From JAJDIA01 sp031555145 (GTDB taxonomy: Bacteria > Bacteroidota > Bacteroidia > Bacteroidales > Tannerellaceae): a DNA stretch of 64,000 nt. Below, piece by piece: positions 32,281-41,535 of the stretch. Every line of letters starts with the position of its first letter. Within the stretch, counting starts at the first letter, position 1. Where the stretch lies: positions 1 through 64,000 of the forward strand of contig JAVBUR010000046.1 in assembly GCA_031555145.1 (NCBI GenBank), in the 5' to 3' direction. The notes beneath the pieces were generated by a model. That model made no database searches. It saw only the letters and a list, made by a program, of their open reading frames with translations, and was not told the DNA's origin. Both the position numbers and the translations under genes were made by a program.

Positions 32281-33792
32281 TTATTTCGTATGTTCCGACT
32301 GGTAGTAGTAGGTTTCGGGGGAGGGGAGGCTTTCGATGTGGTAGCGGTTGGAGGCGGTGATGCGGAAGGTGTAGCCGCGTTCCGTTCCCGGGGTGATGGG
32401 GAGGGTGAGGCCGGTGGTACGTACCTGGGTGGCCAGCAGGGACGAGGCTGACTCCATGTCTATGGAGTCGGTCAGGGAGTAGTAGACGGTGTAGGTCAGA
32501 GGCTGGGTTTCGACCTGTGGCTTATTCCAGGAGATGAGCAGTTCGTCGCCGTCGCGTTCGATCCGGATCTCCGGGGGAGAGGCGGGGACGGTGTCGTTCA
32601 GCCAACGCAGCGGAGGAAGTTGGGCGGGGTGGCGGTAGTAGTCGTCCTTCAGTGCGTCGTACAGGCCCTTGCGGTTTTGCATCACCTGGGCGGTACGGAA
32701 GAAGGCGCAACCGGCCGTGCCGTAGCTCCGGCTGTAGTCGATCTGGTCGGTGATGTCATTGATCGACCAGTCGGCTTCGTTCTGTTCCATGCGGTAGACG
32801 CCCAAGCCGGGGACGACCAGGCGGCCGTTGCTGTTCTCCATCCAATTGTCGACAAAGGGGAAGAAGTCGTCGTGCAGGTAATACATCATGGGGACGATCA
32901 TATCCTGCTTCTCCTGCATCATCCAGTGTTTGGGGTCCTGGTAGACGCTTTCGTAGGCTGTCCATCCGGCGTTGGGTACGCGGGGGATGCGGTTGTACTT
33001 GCCGATGGGCGAACTGCTGACCTGCACCCAGGGCTTGAGTTGCTTCACGCCGTCGTAGAGGCGACCGACCAGGCGGTTGATATTCTCCCGCCGCCAGTTG
33101 GCCAGCGTTTGTCCTTTGCCGTATTTGGCGTGGACGTTTTTGTCGGGGAAGGCGGTGGCGTATTCGGGGTAGCGGATATAGTCGAAGTGGATACCGTCGA
33201 TATCATACGTCGCTACCAGTTCGCGTACCATCGACAGCAGGTAGTCGGTGGTTTCGGGCACGCCCGGATCGAGATACCATTCACCCCGGTGGCGTTTCAC
33301 CAGCTTCGGCTTTTTCTTCACCACGGAGAGGGAACCCTGTTCGCGCACGGTCCGGTCGGTTCCCACGGGGAAGGTGACGAACCAGGCATGGCATTCCATC
33401 CCGCGTTTATGGCATTCTTCAATGGCGTAGGCCAGGGGGTCGTAAGGCGGCATCGCGCCATACCTGCCGGAGAAGATACGGGCGGCCGGCTCGATGGCCG
33501 ACCGGTAGATCACGTCTCCCCGCAAGCGTACCTGGAGGAAGACGGTGTTGAAGTTGGCCTCCTCCAGCTTGTCCAGAATCGCACATAGTTCTTCCTGTTG
33601 CGCCCGTACGCCGGTGGCCGAAGACGCCGGGCGGTGCGGCCAGTCCAGACCGTAGATGGTGGTGAGCCAGACGGCACGGATCTCCGTTTTGGGTGCCTGG
33701 GGTGTCCGGCCGGCATCGGGCGTTTTGGATACGTCGGTAGCTCGTAGCGATCCTATGCACAGGAGGAAGAGGAGGAGAAACCGGGCCTTCAT
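32281..33792 (-). CDS. Exported family 10-like glycosyl hydrolase (GHL10/YngK) with FN3-like tail
   Basis: 503 aa with a signal peptide (about 1-18). The catalytic-like TIM barrel begins with IRAVWLTTIYGLDWPHRPA and continues NTVFLQVRLRGDVIYRS, ECHAWFV and the family strand DGIHFDYIRYPE (about 200-211). GHL10 proteins act on glycans, possibly peptidoglycan-related, but the activity is not settled. Residues about 410-500 form an FN3-like domain (PPEIRIERDGDELLISWNKP). It is last of a minus-strand run after ftsK, lolA and trxB; its ATG overlaps the trxB stop by 4 bp. Confidence 0.87.
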   Translation of the reverse strand: MKARFLLLFLLCIGSLRATDVSKTPDAGRTPQAPKTEIRAVWLTTIYGLDWPHRPASSATGVRAQQEELCAILDKLEEANFNTVFLQVRLRGDVIYRSAIEPAARIFSGRYGAMPPYDPLAYAIEECHKRGMECHAWFVTFPVGTDRTVREQGSLSVVKKKPKLVKRHRGEWYLDPGVPETTDYLLSMVRELVATYDIDGIHFDYIRYPEYATAFPDKNVHAKYGKGQTLANWRRENINRLVGRLYDGVKQLKPWVQVSSSPIGKYNRIPRVPNAGWTAYESVYQDPKHWMMQEKQDMIVPMMYYLHDDFFPFVDNWMENSNGRLVVPGLGVYRMEQNEADWSINDITDQIDYSRSYGTAGCAFFRTAQVMQNRKGLYDALKDDYYRHPAQLPPLRWLNDTVPASPPEIRIERDGDELLISWNKPQVETQPLTYTVYYSLTDSIDMESASSLLATQVRTTGLTLPITPGTERGYTFRITASNRYHIESLPSPETYYYQSEHTK

Positions 33793-34742
33793 TTACCTGT
33801 CTCCGACAAATAGCGTTCGGCTTCGATCGCCGCCATACAGCCGGTAGCTGCAGCGGTAATCGCCTGGCGGTATACGGGGTCCGCCACATCGCCTGCGGCA
33901 AAGATGCCGGGGATGCCGGTGCGGGGTGTACCGGGGATGGTCTTGATATAACCGATCTCGTCGGTTTCGAGCCACGGCTTGAAGATATCCGAGTTCGGGG
34001 TATGTCCGATGGCGAGGAAGAAACCGTCGATGGCGATATCCACCTTTTCTTCGTCGGCTTCGCCCTGGCGTTTCACCAGATGGGCGCCTTCGACGCCGTT
34101 GTCGCCGAAGAGGCCGAGCGTGTTGTGCTCGAACAATACCGTAATGTTCTCCGTCTTGAAGACCCGCTCTTGCATCACTTTGGAGGCACGTAGGAAGGGT
34201 TTGCGCACGATCAGGTAGACCTGCGAAGCCAGCGACGAGAGATACAGCGCTTCTTCACAAGCCGTGTCGCCTCCGCCTACGACGGCTACCTTTTTCCGGC
34301 GGTAGAAGAAACCGTCGCAGGTGGCACAGGCGGATACACCCATGCCGGCATACGTCTGTTCGTCGGCCAGTCCGAGGTATTTGGCGGAGGCGCCGGTCGA
34401 GATGATGACGGTCTCGGCTTCGATCACTTTCGTACCGTCGATCGTCACTTTATAGGGGGCTGCCGAGAAGTCGGCCTGGGTGGCAATGCCGGCACGTATG
34501 TCGGCGCCGAAGCGGATGGCCTGCTGCTTGAGGTCGTCCATCATGGCCGTACCCGAGATGCCTTCGGGGTAACCGGGGAAGTTCTCGATGTCGGTGGTGA
34601 TGGTCAACTGTCCGCCCGGTTGGATGCCCTCGTAGAGGACGGGACTCAGGTTGGCACGGGAGGCGTAAATGGCCGAAGTAAAACCGGCGGGGCCCGATCC
34701 GATGATCAGGCAGCGTACATGTTCGTTTGCTTGTTGGGTCAT
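33789..34742 (-). CDS. trxB: Thioredoxin-disulfide reductase
   Basis: 317 aa, standard TrxB length. FAD-binding IIGSGPAGFTSAIYASRA (about 13-30), redox-active CATC in GVSACATCDGFFY (about 136-148), NADPH motif VVGGGDTACEEA, and the C-terminal GIFAAGDVAD. It reduces thioredoxin with NADPH in the cytoplasm. The gene overlaps the downstream GHL10 start (ATGA). It follows lolA by 19 bp. Confidence 0.97.
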   Translation of the reverse strand: MTQQANEHVRCLIIGSGPAGFTSAIYASRANLSPVLYEGIQPGGQLTITTDIENFPGYPEGISGTAMMDDLKQQAIRFGADIRAGIATQADFSAAPYKVTIDGTKVIEAETVIISTGASAKYLGLADEQTYAGMGVSACATCDGFFYRRKKVAVVGGGDTACEEALYLSSLASQVYLIVRKPFLRASKVMQERVFKTENITVLFEHNTLGLFGDNGVEGAHLVKRQGEADEEKVDIAIDGFFLAIGHTPNSDIFKPWLETDEIGYIKTIPGTPRTGIPGIFAAGDVADPVYRQAITAAATGCMAAIEAERYLSETGK

Positions 34743-34761
34743 ATTGCGATTGTTTTAATTG

Positions 34762-35400
34762 TTACCTCAGGTCGATGACGTCGGCATCGGGGTAGTCCTT
34801 CGGGTTGAAGGTGAATACATGGTCGGCCTGGTGAAGGCCTGTCTGTATCCGGTTGATCTGGATGGTGGTGACGGCTCCGTTCTTCATCCAAACGGCGATG
34901 CGGGAAGGGAGGCTGGTCGTTTTCTCTAGCTGGAGTTCCACCTTGGTGATGTCGCCTTTCTTTTTGGGCGTCAGCTCGATGTCGTTGGCTGTCTTGCCGC
35001 TGGCAGCGGTGCTTTCACCGATAAAGGCGGCGTTATAGTTCTTTTTGTACGTCCGGAGCAGGAGCACGGGATTGGTGGTCTGCAGCTCTTCGTCCGTGGG
35101 CGTGGTGACATTGACTTCTTCGTTCCGTTCGACATACACCCACTGGGTTTTGCCATTGAACCAGATGTGCATATCGGGGGTGGCGAGTGTGAACCGGTCG
35201 CCTTTCATCTGTATCTGTCCTTCGAAGCTCTCGGCGCCCTGGCCTTCCATGCGGGTATGCAGGGCGAAGGTGGCGGAAAGACCGTCGGTGGCCTCGTAGG
35301 CCGCTGCGGCTTTGTCAACCAGTTGGTTGGCGTTTTGCGCCAGGGCCTGCAGCCCGAACAGGCAGCAGAGCAGGAGGCTCATCATTCCTTTTCTTTTCAT
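34762..35400 (-). CDS. lolA: LolA-like outer-membrane lipoprotein carrier
   Basis: 212 aa with a signal peptide (about 1-21, LQALAQ). The mature part has the LolA fold pattern: YEATDGLSATFALHTRM, GQIQMKGDRFTLATPDMHIWFNGKTQWVY, and late VELQLEKTTSLPSRIAVWMKNG. A periplasmic carrier that takes lipoproteins from LolCDE to the outer membrane. The order ftsK-lolA-trxB recurs in Bacteroidales, which supports the call. Confidence 0.88.
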   Translation of the reverse strand: MKRKGMMSLLLCCLFGLQALAQNANQLVDKAAAAYEATDGLSATFALHTRMEGQGAESFEGQIQMKGDRFTLATPDMHIWFNGKTQWVYVERNEEVNVTTPTDEELQTTNPVLLLRTYKKNYNAAFIGESTAASGKTANDIELTPKKKGDITKVELQLEKTTSLPSRIAVWMKNGAVTTIQINRIQTGLHQADHVFTFNPKDYPDADVIDLR

Positions 35401-35459
35401 ACGTTACTACCTTTTAATACCTTATCTTACTACTCTACCTTACGTCACTTACTACTGCC

Positions 35460-37922
35460 TTACTTCAGGCTGCCCAGTATCCGTTCGAGGCTATATTCGT
35501 CCTGGATCATGACCTGTCGTGCCTTGCTTCCTTCAAACGGACCGACGATACCGGCGGCTTCCAACTGGTCCATCAAGCGTCCGGCACGGTTATAGCCGAT
35601 GGCGAACTTACGTTGGATGAGCGAGGTGGAGCCCTGCTGCTGGATCACGATCAGGCGGGCAGCCTCGTCGAACAAGGGGTCGCGGTCGGACAAGTCGACG
35701 GCGCCCGGTCCCTTGTCGCCCTCTCCTTCGCCGGTGAACTCGGGCAGGAGGAAGGCGGTGGCATAACCGGCCTGTTCGCCGATATAGCTGGATATCTGTT
35801 CCACTTCGGGGGTGTCTACAAACGCACATTGTACGCGTACCATATCGCTGCCTTGCGAGAAGAGTAGGTCGCCCCGGCCGATCAGTTGGTTGGCGCCCGG
35901 CGAGTCGAGGATGGTACGAGAGTCGATCATCGACGATACCCGGAAGGCGATACGCGTCGGGAAGTTGGCCTTGATCGTCCCCGTAATAATATTGGTCGAC
36001 GGGCGCTGCGTGGCGATCACCATATGGATACCCACGGCACGGGCCTTCTGGGCGATACGGGCGATCGGCAGTTCGATCTCCTTACCGGCCGTCATGATCA
36101 GGTCGCCGAACTCGTCGATGATCACCACGATATAGGGCATAAAGCGGTGGCCCTTTTCGGGGTTGAGGTGGCGGGTGATAAACTTGGCGTTGTATTCTTT
36201 GATGTTACGGGTATGCGCTTTCATAAGCAGGTCGTAGCGATCGTCCATCTCCTTGCAGAGGGAGTTGAGTGTCTGGATCACCTTCGTGAAGTCGGTGATG
36301 ATGGCCTTGTCCATATCCGGCAGCTTGGCGAGGTAATGCCGTTCGATCTCCGAATAGATGCTGAACTCTACCATCTTGGGGTCGACCAGTACGAACTTCA
36401 GTTCGGACGGGTGCTTCTTATATAATAAGGAAGTGATGAGGGCGTTCAAACCGACCGACTTACCCTGCCCCGTAGCACCGGCCACCAACAGGTGAGGCGT
36501 CTTGCAGAGGTCGAACATGAAGATGTCGTTCGTGATCGTCTTACCCAGCGCTACCGGCAGGTCGTATTTGCTTTCCTGGAATTTCCGCGAGGCGATGATC
36601 GACTGCATGGATACGATCTGCGGGTCTTTGTTCGGTACTTCGATACCGATCGTTCCCTTACCCGGCATCGGCGCAATGATACGGATGCCTAGGGCCGAGA
36701 GGCTGAGGGCTATATCGTCTTCGAGGTTACGGATCTTGGAGATACGCACACCCACGTCGGGGACTACTTCATACAGGGTCAGCGTCGGGCCTACCGTCGC
36801 TTTGATGGAGGCGATGCTGATGCCGAAATTCTCCAGCGTCTGCTTGATCTTGCGCTGGTTGGCGGTCTGCTCTTCCATATCTACCTGGTGGTCGCTGTTG
36901 TCGTATCGCTTCAACAGGTCGATGGAGGGGTTGCGGTAGGAAGAGAGGTCGAGCTTCGGGTCGTACTCACCCAACTCGGAATGGTCGTAGTTCTCCTCGT
37001 CGCCGTTGGGCACTTCGACAGAGAAGGCCGTCGCGTCTTCCCCGTTCCCGTTTGCGGGTTCAGGTATCTCGTAGGCTTCGTCCACCGGGATGGTGATCTC
37101 AAACTCCTCCTCTGCCGGCTGGCTATCCGGCTTGTCGGTAGACCGGCCGTTGGCGGTAACCGGGTCGGCAAAAGGAATATGGGTGGGGTCTATCTCGTCG
37201 TCGAAAGGCAGATTGTTGTCCGTGTCGTCGGTGTCGGTATCCGTTCCGGGTTTATCTTTCTTGCCCCATTTCCATTTTGGCAACCAACTGAAGGCCAGTG
37301 TGCGTTGCAGGAAAGGGATCGTCCGCTTACTGACAAAAATGGCGATGATCAGGAACGAACCGGCCAGCAACAGGATCGTCCCGGGTATGCCGATGTTGGC
37401 GATCATAAACTCCGACAGGAAATAGCCATGCTGCCCTCCCAGGTAGAGGAAGGTGTCTTCGTATCCTTTGATAAAAAAGAAACCACAGAACAACGAGCCC
37501 CATACCAACATGACTGCGCTGAACAGGAAACGCTTGAGTAGCGATACCCGGTTCATACTCATCAGCCGGGCACCCAGCGATCCGAAGAAGAAGAGAATAA
37601 AGAAAGACGATACCCCAAACCAACGGTTCATCAACAGATCGGCCAGCCAGGCGCCACGGGCACCGGTCCAGTTTTCGATCAACGCTTTGTTGTTGCCCAG
37701 TTCCGACAGGGATACATTTTCGATCTTGCTCTGATCGGCTGCACCGGTAAAAAAGAATGAGAATAACGCCAACCCGACGTAGATCGTCAGGATGCAGATC
37801 ACCAGCCCGGTGATGAACCGGGTGCGTTCGTTGGTGAGAAAAGCGTTGATCTTCAGCCAGGTGCCATTCGGGTTGGCTGCACGTTTGTTATTGGATGTAG
37901 TCGGTTTCTTTGCCATTGCCAC
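35460..37922 (-). CDS. ftsK: DNA translocase FtsK/SpoIIIE
   Basis: 820 aa. Four N-terminal membrane helices (about 30-195) anchor it at the division septum. An acidic, Asp/Thr/Glu-rich linker follows (about 210-330). The motor domain has Walker A GATGQGKSVGLNA (about 465-477), Walker B VVIIDEFGDL and GQ/R-rich strands. The gamma winged-helix DNA-recognition domain ends the chain (about 755-820, TSLIQRKFAIGYNRAGRLMD). It pumps chromosome termini through the septum and recognises KOPS-like sites. The start ATG is preceded by a -7 element at 37964-37971. Confidence 0.95.
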   Translation of the reverse strand: MAMAKKPTTSNNKRAANPNGTWLKINAFLTNERTRFITGLVICILTIYVGLALFSFFFTGAADQSKIENVSLSELGNNKALIENWTGARGAWLADLLMNRWFGVSSFFILFFFGSLGARLMSMNRVSLLKRFLFSAVMLVWGSLFCGFFFIKGYEDTFLYLGGQHGYFLSEFMIANIGIPGTILLLAGSFLIIAIFVSKRTIPFLQRTLAFSWLPKWKWGKKDKPGTDTDTDDTDNNLPFDDEIDPTHIPFADPVTANGRSTDKPDSQPAEEEFEITIPVDEAYEIPEPANGNGEDATAFSVEVPNGDEENYDHSELGEYDPKLDLSSYRNPSIDLLKRYDNSDHQVDMEEQTANQRKIKQTLENFGISIASIKATVGPTLTLYEVVPDVGVRISKIRNLEDDIALSLSALGIRIIAPMPGKGTIGIEVPNKDPQIVSMQSIIASRKFQESKYDLPVALGKTITNDIFMFDLCKTPHLLVAGATGQGKSVGLNALITSLLYKKHPSELKFVLVDPKMVEFSIYSEIERHYLAKLPDMDKAIITDFTKVIQTLNSLCKEMDDRYDLLMKAHTRNIKEYNAKFITRHLNPEKGHRFMPYIVVIIDEFGDLIMTAGKEIELPIARIAQKARAVGIHMVIATQRPSTNIITGTIKANFPTRIAFRVSSMIDSRTILDSPGANQLIGRGDLLFSQGSDMVRVQCAFVDTPEVEQISSYIGEQAGYATAFLLPEFTGEGEGDKGPGAVDLSDRDPLFDEAARLIVIQQQGSTSLIQRKFAIGYNRAGRLMDQLEAAGIVGPFEGSKARQVMIQDEYSLERILGSLK

Positions 37923-37963
37923 GGTGTCGAATTCTTAGGGTTGTTTCCTGTTAATAGAACTGA

Positions 37964-37971
37964 CAAAGGTA
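37964..37971 (-). promoter_or_regulatory. -7 element of the ftsK operon
   Basis: Minus-strand TACCTTTG fits TAnnTTTG, 41 bp before the ftsK ATG. Confidence 0.55.
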
Positions 37972-38018
37972 TGGAGAATAATTGAATCAGTAGAGTGAAA
38001 CGACAAGAAAAACTATAT

Positions 38019-39917
38019 CTACTTCAGCGCCGGTAACAGGTACTGCCAGATCAGGTTGATCTCGCCTTGCATGTCGCGGATGTCGGCGGTGGTGACGATC
38101 ACGGCGTCTTTTTCGGGCAGGACGATGATGTATTGGCCGTTGGCGCCGTCGGCACGGTAGGCGTTATGGCGGCAACGCCACATCTGGTAGCTGTAGCCTT
38201 GCAGCCAGTCGCTGTCTTTTTGTTTGACCTTCAAGTCCTCCCGTTTGGTGCCGGCGGGGAGAGAGGCGACCTGGTAGGTCGTCGCTTCGTCGAACCAGGA
38301 TTCGGGCAACAACTGTTTGCCGTTCCATTGGCCGCGCTGGAGGAAGAACTGTCCCATCTTAGCCAAATCTTCAGTCTTCACATACAAGCCCCAACCGCCG
38401 GTGTTGATGCCCTGCGGGCTTTCCTGCCAGGAGGCGCCGACAATACCCAGCGGACGGAACAGGCGCGGGTAGAGGTAGTTGATCACCTTCTCGCCGGTCA
38501 CTTTTTGGACAATGGCTGAAAGCATATATGTAGCCAGGCTGTTATAGCAGAACACCGTTCCCGGTTTGTGGTCGATCGGATAGGCCAGGAAGGCCTTGAC
38601 CCAGTCAATGTCCTTGCCGGCATCGCCAAAAGCCATCCGGGTGGGGTCGGTGTCATGGCCGACAGACATGGTGAGCAGGTGGCGTATCTCCAGTTCTTGC
38701 AGGTACGGGGTTACTTCGGCAGGCAGGTCGTCGGGGAAGAAGGAAACCACCTTGTCGGTCACCTTGATCTTGCCGTCGGCCACGGCAAAACCGATGGCGG
38801 TAGCTGTAAAGGTCTTGCTGACCGAATTCAGGATATGCGGCTTGCCTGCGGCGTTATCTCCCAACCAGTGTTCGGCTACGACCTTGCCATGACGCACGAT
38901 CATCAGGCTATGCAGGTCTTGCCCGGCTTTCTTCACGGCGGCGAGGTAGTTGTCCACTGCCTTGGCATTTACCTTTTCGGCCTGTGGCGTACTGCGGGGA
39001 AGGGCTTTGGTGAGGTCGTTGTAGTTGATCAGTTCGATGCCCCGGTCGGCAATGGCCTGTTTGGCTTTGGGGCTGATGAAGAGGTCGGTCACGCCCTGGC
39101 GGTCTACCGCTACGTGTCCATAGCCATTATGGCCTACCGTCTGCATCTCGGCATTATCCAACGCCGGATGATCCAGGAACATATAGTTCTTACCCGCTTC
39201 CAGTTTGTCCAGCATTTGGATGAACGAACTTTCTTTTTCAGCCAGCGTCTTTGTAGGACCGTCGTAGCCGACATACGTAAAGTTGTATTGGTGCATGGCT
39301 TCTACCCGGTCTATGGCCGGCAGGTTGTATTCCTGTGCGAGGCGTTTGACCAGTTTGACCACTTCGGCGCTGAAGCCGGTGGAGAGCATGTGGCCGGAAA
39401 GGTGGCTGATCTGCGGCACATTCTTCAGCGCGAGTTCGATCTGGGCGCGGAATTCCTGCTCGATCTCAGCGATGTTGTAATTCTCCACAATGGAAAGCCC
39501 CGGGTTGGCTTTGTTCGGATTCATCAATGGGAGGAAGTAGCCGTTGCCGTCGATCAGACTCGGGCAGTGGGTGAGGGGACGCCATTTGATGTTGTCCCAT
39601 TCGCTGGTGATCGTCAGGTGCAACCCCACATCGATGCCGGGATGCTCCTGTAGCATCCGTACGGCTTCCGGGAACCAGGGTGTGACCACCATCAGTTCGA
39701 TGGAGGTCTCGATTCCGTTAACCGCTGTTTCTATACTGGCCACATTGGCGGCATGGAAAGAACCCATATCGTCGCCACGGACGATTAGGCGCGGAGGTGC
39801 CTGCTGCGCAGACAACTGGAAAACGGCCGCCAGTAGCAACAGGCTGCAAACGGTTTTTCTCAAGTGGTGTGTTCTCATAAATCGTATCATGGTATTAATC
39901 ATTGTATTGTTGATCAT
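38019..39917 (-). CDS. ChbG/YdjC-like deacetylase fused to beta-lactamase-type serine hydrolase
   Basis: 632 aa, exported (signal peptide around 14-38; the ATG at 39917 overlaps the previous stop by ATGA, a further start lies at 39878). Residues about 42-300 are a ChbG/YdjC carbohydrate-deacetylase domain: RLIVRGDDMG metal-site Asp pair, DVGLHLTITSEW and HLSGHM His motifs. Residues about 315-632 are a class C beta-lactamase/PBP4-like serine hydrolase with SVSKTF (SxxK) and YNS (YxN). The fusion suggests deacetylation and ester/amide cleavage of one exported substrate, such as an amino-sugar glycopeptide. Substrate is inference. Its second domain is a close paralogue of the adjacent upstream gene product. 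Confidence 0.85.
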   Translation of the reverse strand: MINNTMINTMIRFMRTHHLRKTVCSLLLLAAVFQLSAQQAPPRLIVRGDDMGSFHAANVASIETAVNGIETSIELMVVTPWFPEAVRMLQEHPGIDVGLHLTITSEWDNIKWRPLTHCPSLIDGNGYFLPLMNPNKANPGLSIVENYNIAEIEQEFRAQIELALKNVPQISHLSGHMLSTGFSAEVVKLVKRLAQEYNLPAIDRVEAMHQYNFTYVGYDGPTKTLAEKESSFIQMLDKLEAGKNYMFLDHPALDNAEMQTVGHNGYGHVAVDRQGVTDLFISPKAKQAIADRGIELINYNDLTKALPRSTPQAEKVNAKAVDNYLAAVKKAGQDLHSLMIVRHGKVVAEHWLGDNAAGKPHILNSVSKTFTATAIGFAVADGKIKVTDKVVSFFPDDLPAEVTPYLQELEIRHLLTMSVGHDTDPTRMAFGDAGKDIDWVKAFLAYPIDHKPGTVFCYNSLATYMLSAIVQKVTGEKVINYLYPRLFRPLGIVGASWQESPQGINTGGWGLYVKTEDLAKMGQFFLQRGQWNGKQLLPESWFDEATTYQVASLPAGTKREDLKVKQKDSDWLQGYSYQMWRCRHNAYRADGANGQYIIVLPEKDAVIVTTADIRDMQGEINLIWQYLLPALK

Positions 39918-41482
39918 TGCTTTGTCCCCGTCAACCGTACCGCTGCCTCCTGGGGATCCATGGTGTTGGTCACATCGACTGTTATGCCATCAGCCGTAAA
40001 TGCGCAGGCATATGTTTCGGATTGGAGGTCGTTGAGGTAGAGCAGTCGCAGTTGAAGCACATCTGCCCCTGTCCAGGCGGCATAGCCGGCTACATCGAAT
40101 GCCGGAAGGCCAGTGGCTGTACGGCGGGGAGAGGAGAAATAAGGGCTTAACCGTTCCGTCTTTCCATGTTTCCAACCATCCTGCCCGAAGGCGAAGGGGT
40201 AGGAGGCGTCATGCTGTACAAGTGTCAGTTCCGTAGAGCCGTCTTTCGCGAACTGGAAAGTCAAGGCTGTAATCCCCATAGAATTGGGTGCTATCTGGTA
40301 CGAACGGGTTTCTTCCCTGGGGAATTCCAGTTCGTCTACGGTGCGGAAAGGGTCAGGCAGTTGGAGCGAGGCCAGTTTGCTCTGCAGGAGTTCATCCTGG
40401 GCGGGATCAGTCGGGAAGCCTTTTTCTTCCATGGCCGGGATCAGGTTTTCCCAGATCAACTTCAACTCACGGTTCGTATCTGTGGCGCGGGCGGTGATGG
40501 CGATCATGGCATCCTGCTTCGGCATGACGACGGCAAACTGCCCGTAGGCGCCGTCGATCCGGTAGGCATCGTTCGTGCAGATCCATAACTGGTAACCATA
40601 TCCCTGCGCCCAGTCGTCGGTGGCATTCTGTTCGGCTGTACGTCCGGGCTGTTGGTAGATCTGCGGCGAAGTAGCTTCCGTAAACCAGGATTCGGATAGC
40701 AGTTGCCGGTTGTCCCATTTCCCCTTTTGCAGGTAGAACATACCCAGCTTGGCCAGGTCGGCGGTCTTGATACGTAGGCCCCAACCGCCGGTATTGATGC
40801 CTTCCTTGTTTACTTCCCACGAGATATCCCGGATACCCAGCGGCTCAAACAGGCGGGGCGTGAGGTAGTCGTACACGGTCTGTCCGGTCACTTGCTGCAC
40901 GATGGCCGAAAGCATGTAGGTGGAATAGGTGCTATATTCGAAAACGCTACCCGGTTTGTTTGCAATCGGTTCGGCGAGGAAACGCTTGACCCAGTTCTCG
41001 TCGTCGGCATTATACGAAGGAGCCTGGGTGTGTCCGGCAGTCATCGTCAGCAGGTGTTTGACCGTCAGTTCGTTCAGATAAGGCGAAACCGATGGTGGCA
41101 GCTCATCCGGGAAGAAGGAGATCACTTTGTCTTCTACCGAAAACAGTTTTTCGTCCACCGCAAAACCTACGGCTGTTGCTGTAAACGTTTTGCTGGCCGA
41201 GTTCATCAGATGGGGAATGCCCGAACGGTAGGGATACCACCAACCTTCGGATATGACCTTGCCGTGGCGAACCAGCATAAAGCTATGCAATTCTATTCCG
41301 TGCGTTTCCGCTTCTTCGATAAAACGCAGGATAGCCTCCGGATGGACGCCTTGTATTTCCGGCAGGGTACGGTTCAATCCGTCTGCATATTTATTTGGCT
41401 GCGGCTTCTGACGGTTGCACGATGCCAGGCACATGAGTCCGCACAGCGCCAGTGCGGCGATTTTTCCCATTGTATGTTTCAT
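39914..41482 (-). CDS. Beta-lactamase-type serine hydrolase lipoprotein
   Basis: 522 aa with a lipobox (GLMCLASC, Cys 21). Residues about 60-355 are a serine beta-lactamase/esterase domain with SASKTF (SxxK) and YST (YxN-like, Thr in place of Asn), very similar in sequence to the C-terminal domain of the next gene. Residues about 365-522 form a beta-rich domain of unknown role. Such proteins are usually esterases or D-Ala-D-Ala peptidases rather than antibiotic resistance enzymes. The stop overlaps the next ATG (39914-39917), so the pair is translationally coupled and likely arose by duplication. Confidence 0.88.
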   Translation of the reverse strand: MKHTMGKIAALALCGLMCLASCNRQKPQPNKYADGLNRTLPEIQGVHPEAILRFIEEAETHGIELHSFMLVRHGKVISEGWWYPYRSGIPHLMNSASKTFTATAVGFAVDEKLFSVEDKVISFFPDELPPSVSPYLNELTVKHLLTMTAGHTQAPSYNADDENWVKRFLAEPIANKPGSVFEYSTYSTYMLSAIVQQVTGQTVYDYLTPRLFEPLGIRDISWEVNKEGINTGGWGLRIKTADLAKLGMFYLQKGKWDNRQLLSESWFTEATSPQIYQQPGRTAEQNATDDWAQGYGYQLWICTNDAYRIDGAYGQFAVVMPKQDAMIAITARATDTNRELKLIWENLIPAMEEKGFPTDPAQDELLQSKLASLQLPDPFRTVDELEFPREETRSYQIAPNSMGITALTFQFAKDGSTELTLVQHDASYPFAFGQDGWKHGKTERLSPYFSSPRRTATGLPAFDVAGYAAWTGADVLQLRLLYLNDLQSETYACAFTADGITVDVTNTMDPQEAAVRLTGTKQ

Positions 41483-41535
41483 ATATTATACTGTATTAAT
41501 AGATGAGCAAAGCTACAAAAAAAACGTTTCAACCG

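Noticed and set aside
39914..41482. Antibiotic resistance beta-lactamase
   Set aside because: SxxK and YxN-type motifs alone fit the broad serine-hydrolase superfamily, the protein is a lipoprotein with an extra beta-domain, and its partner is fused to a sugar deacetylase.
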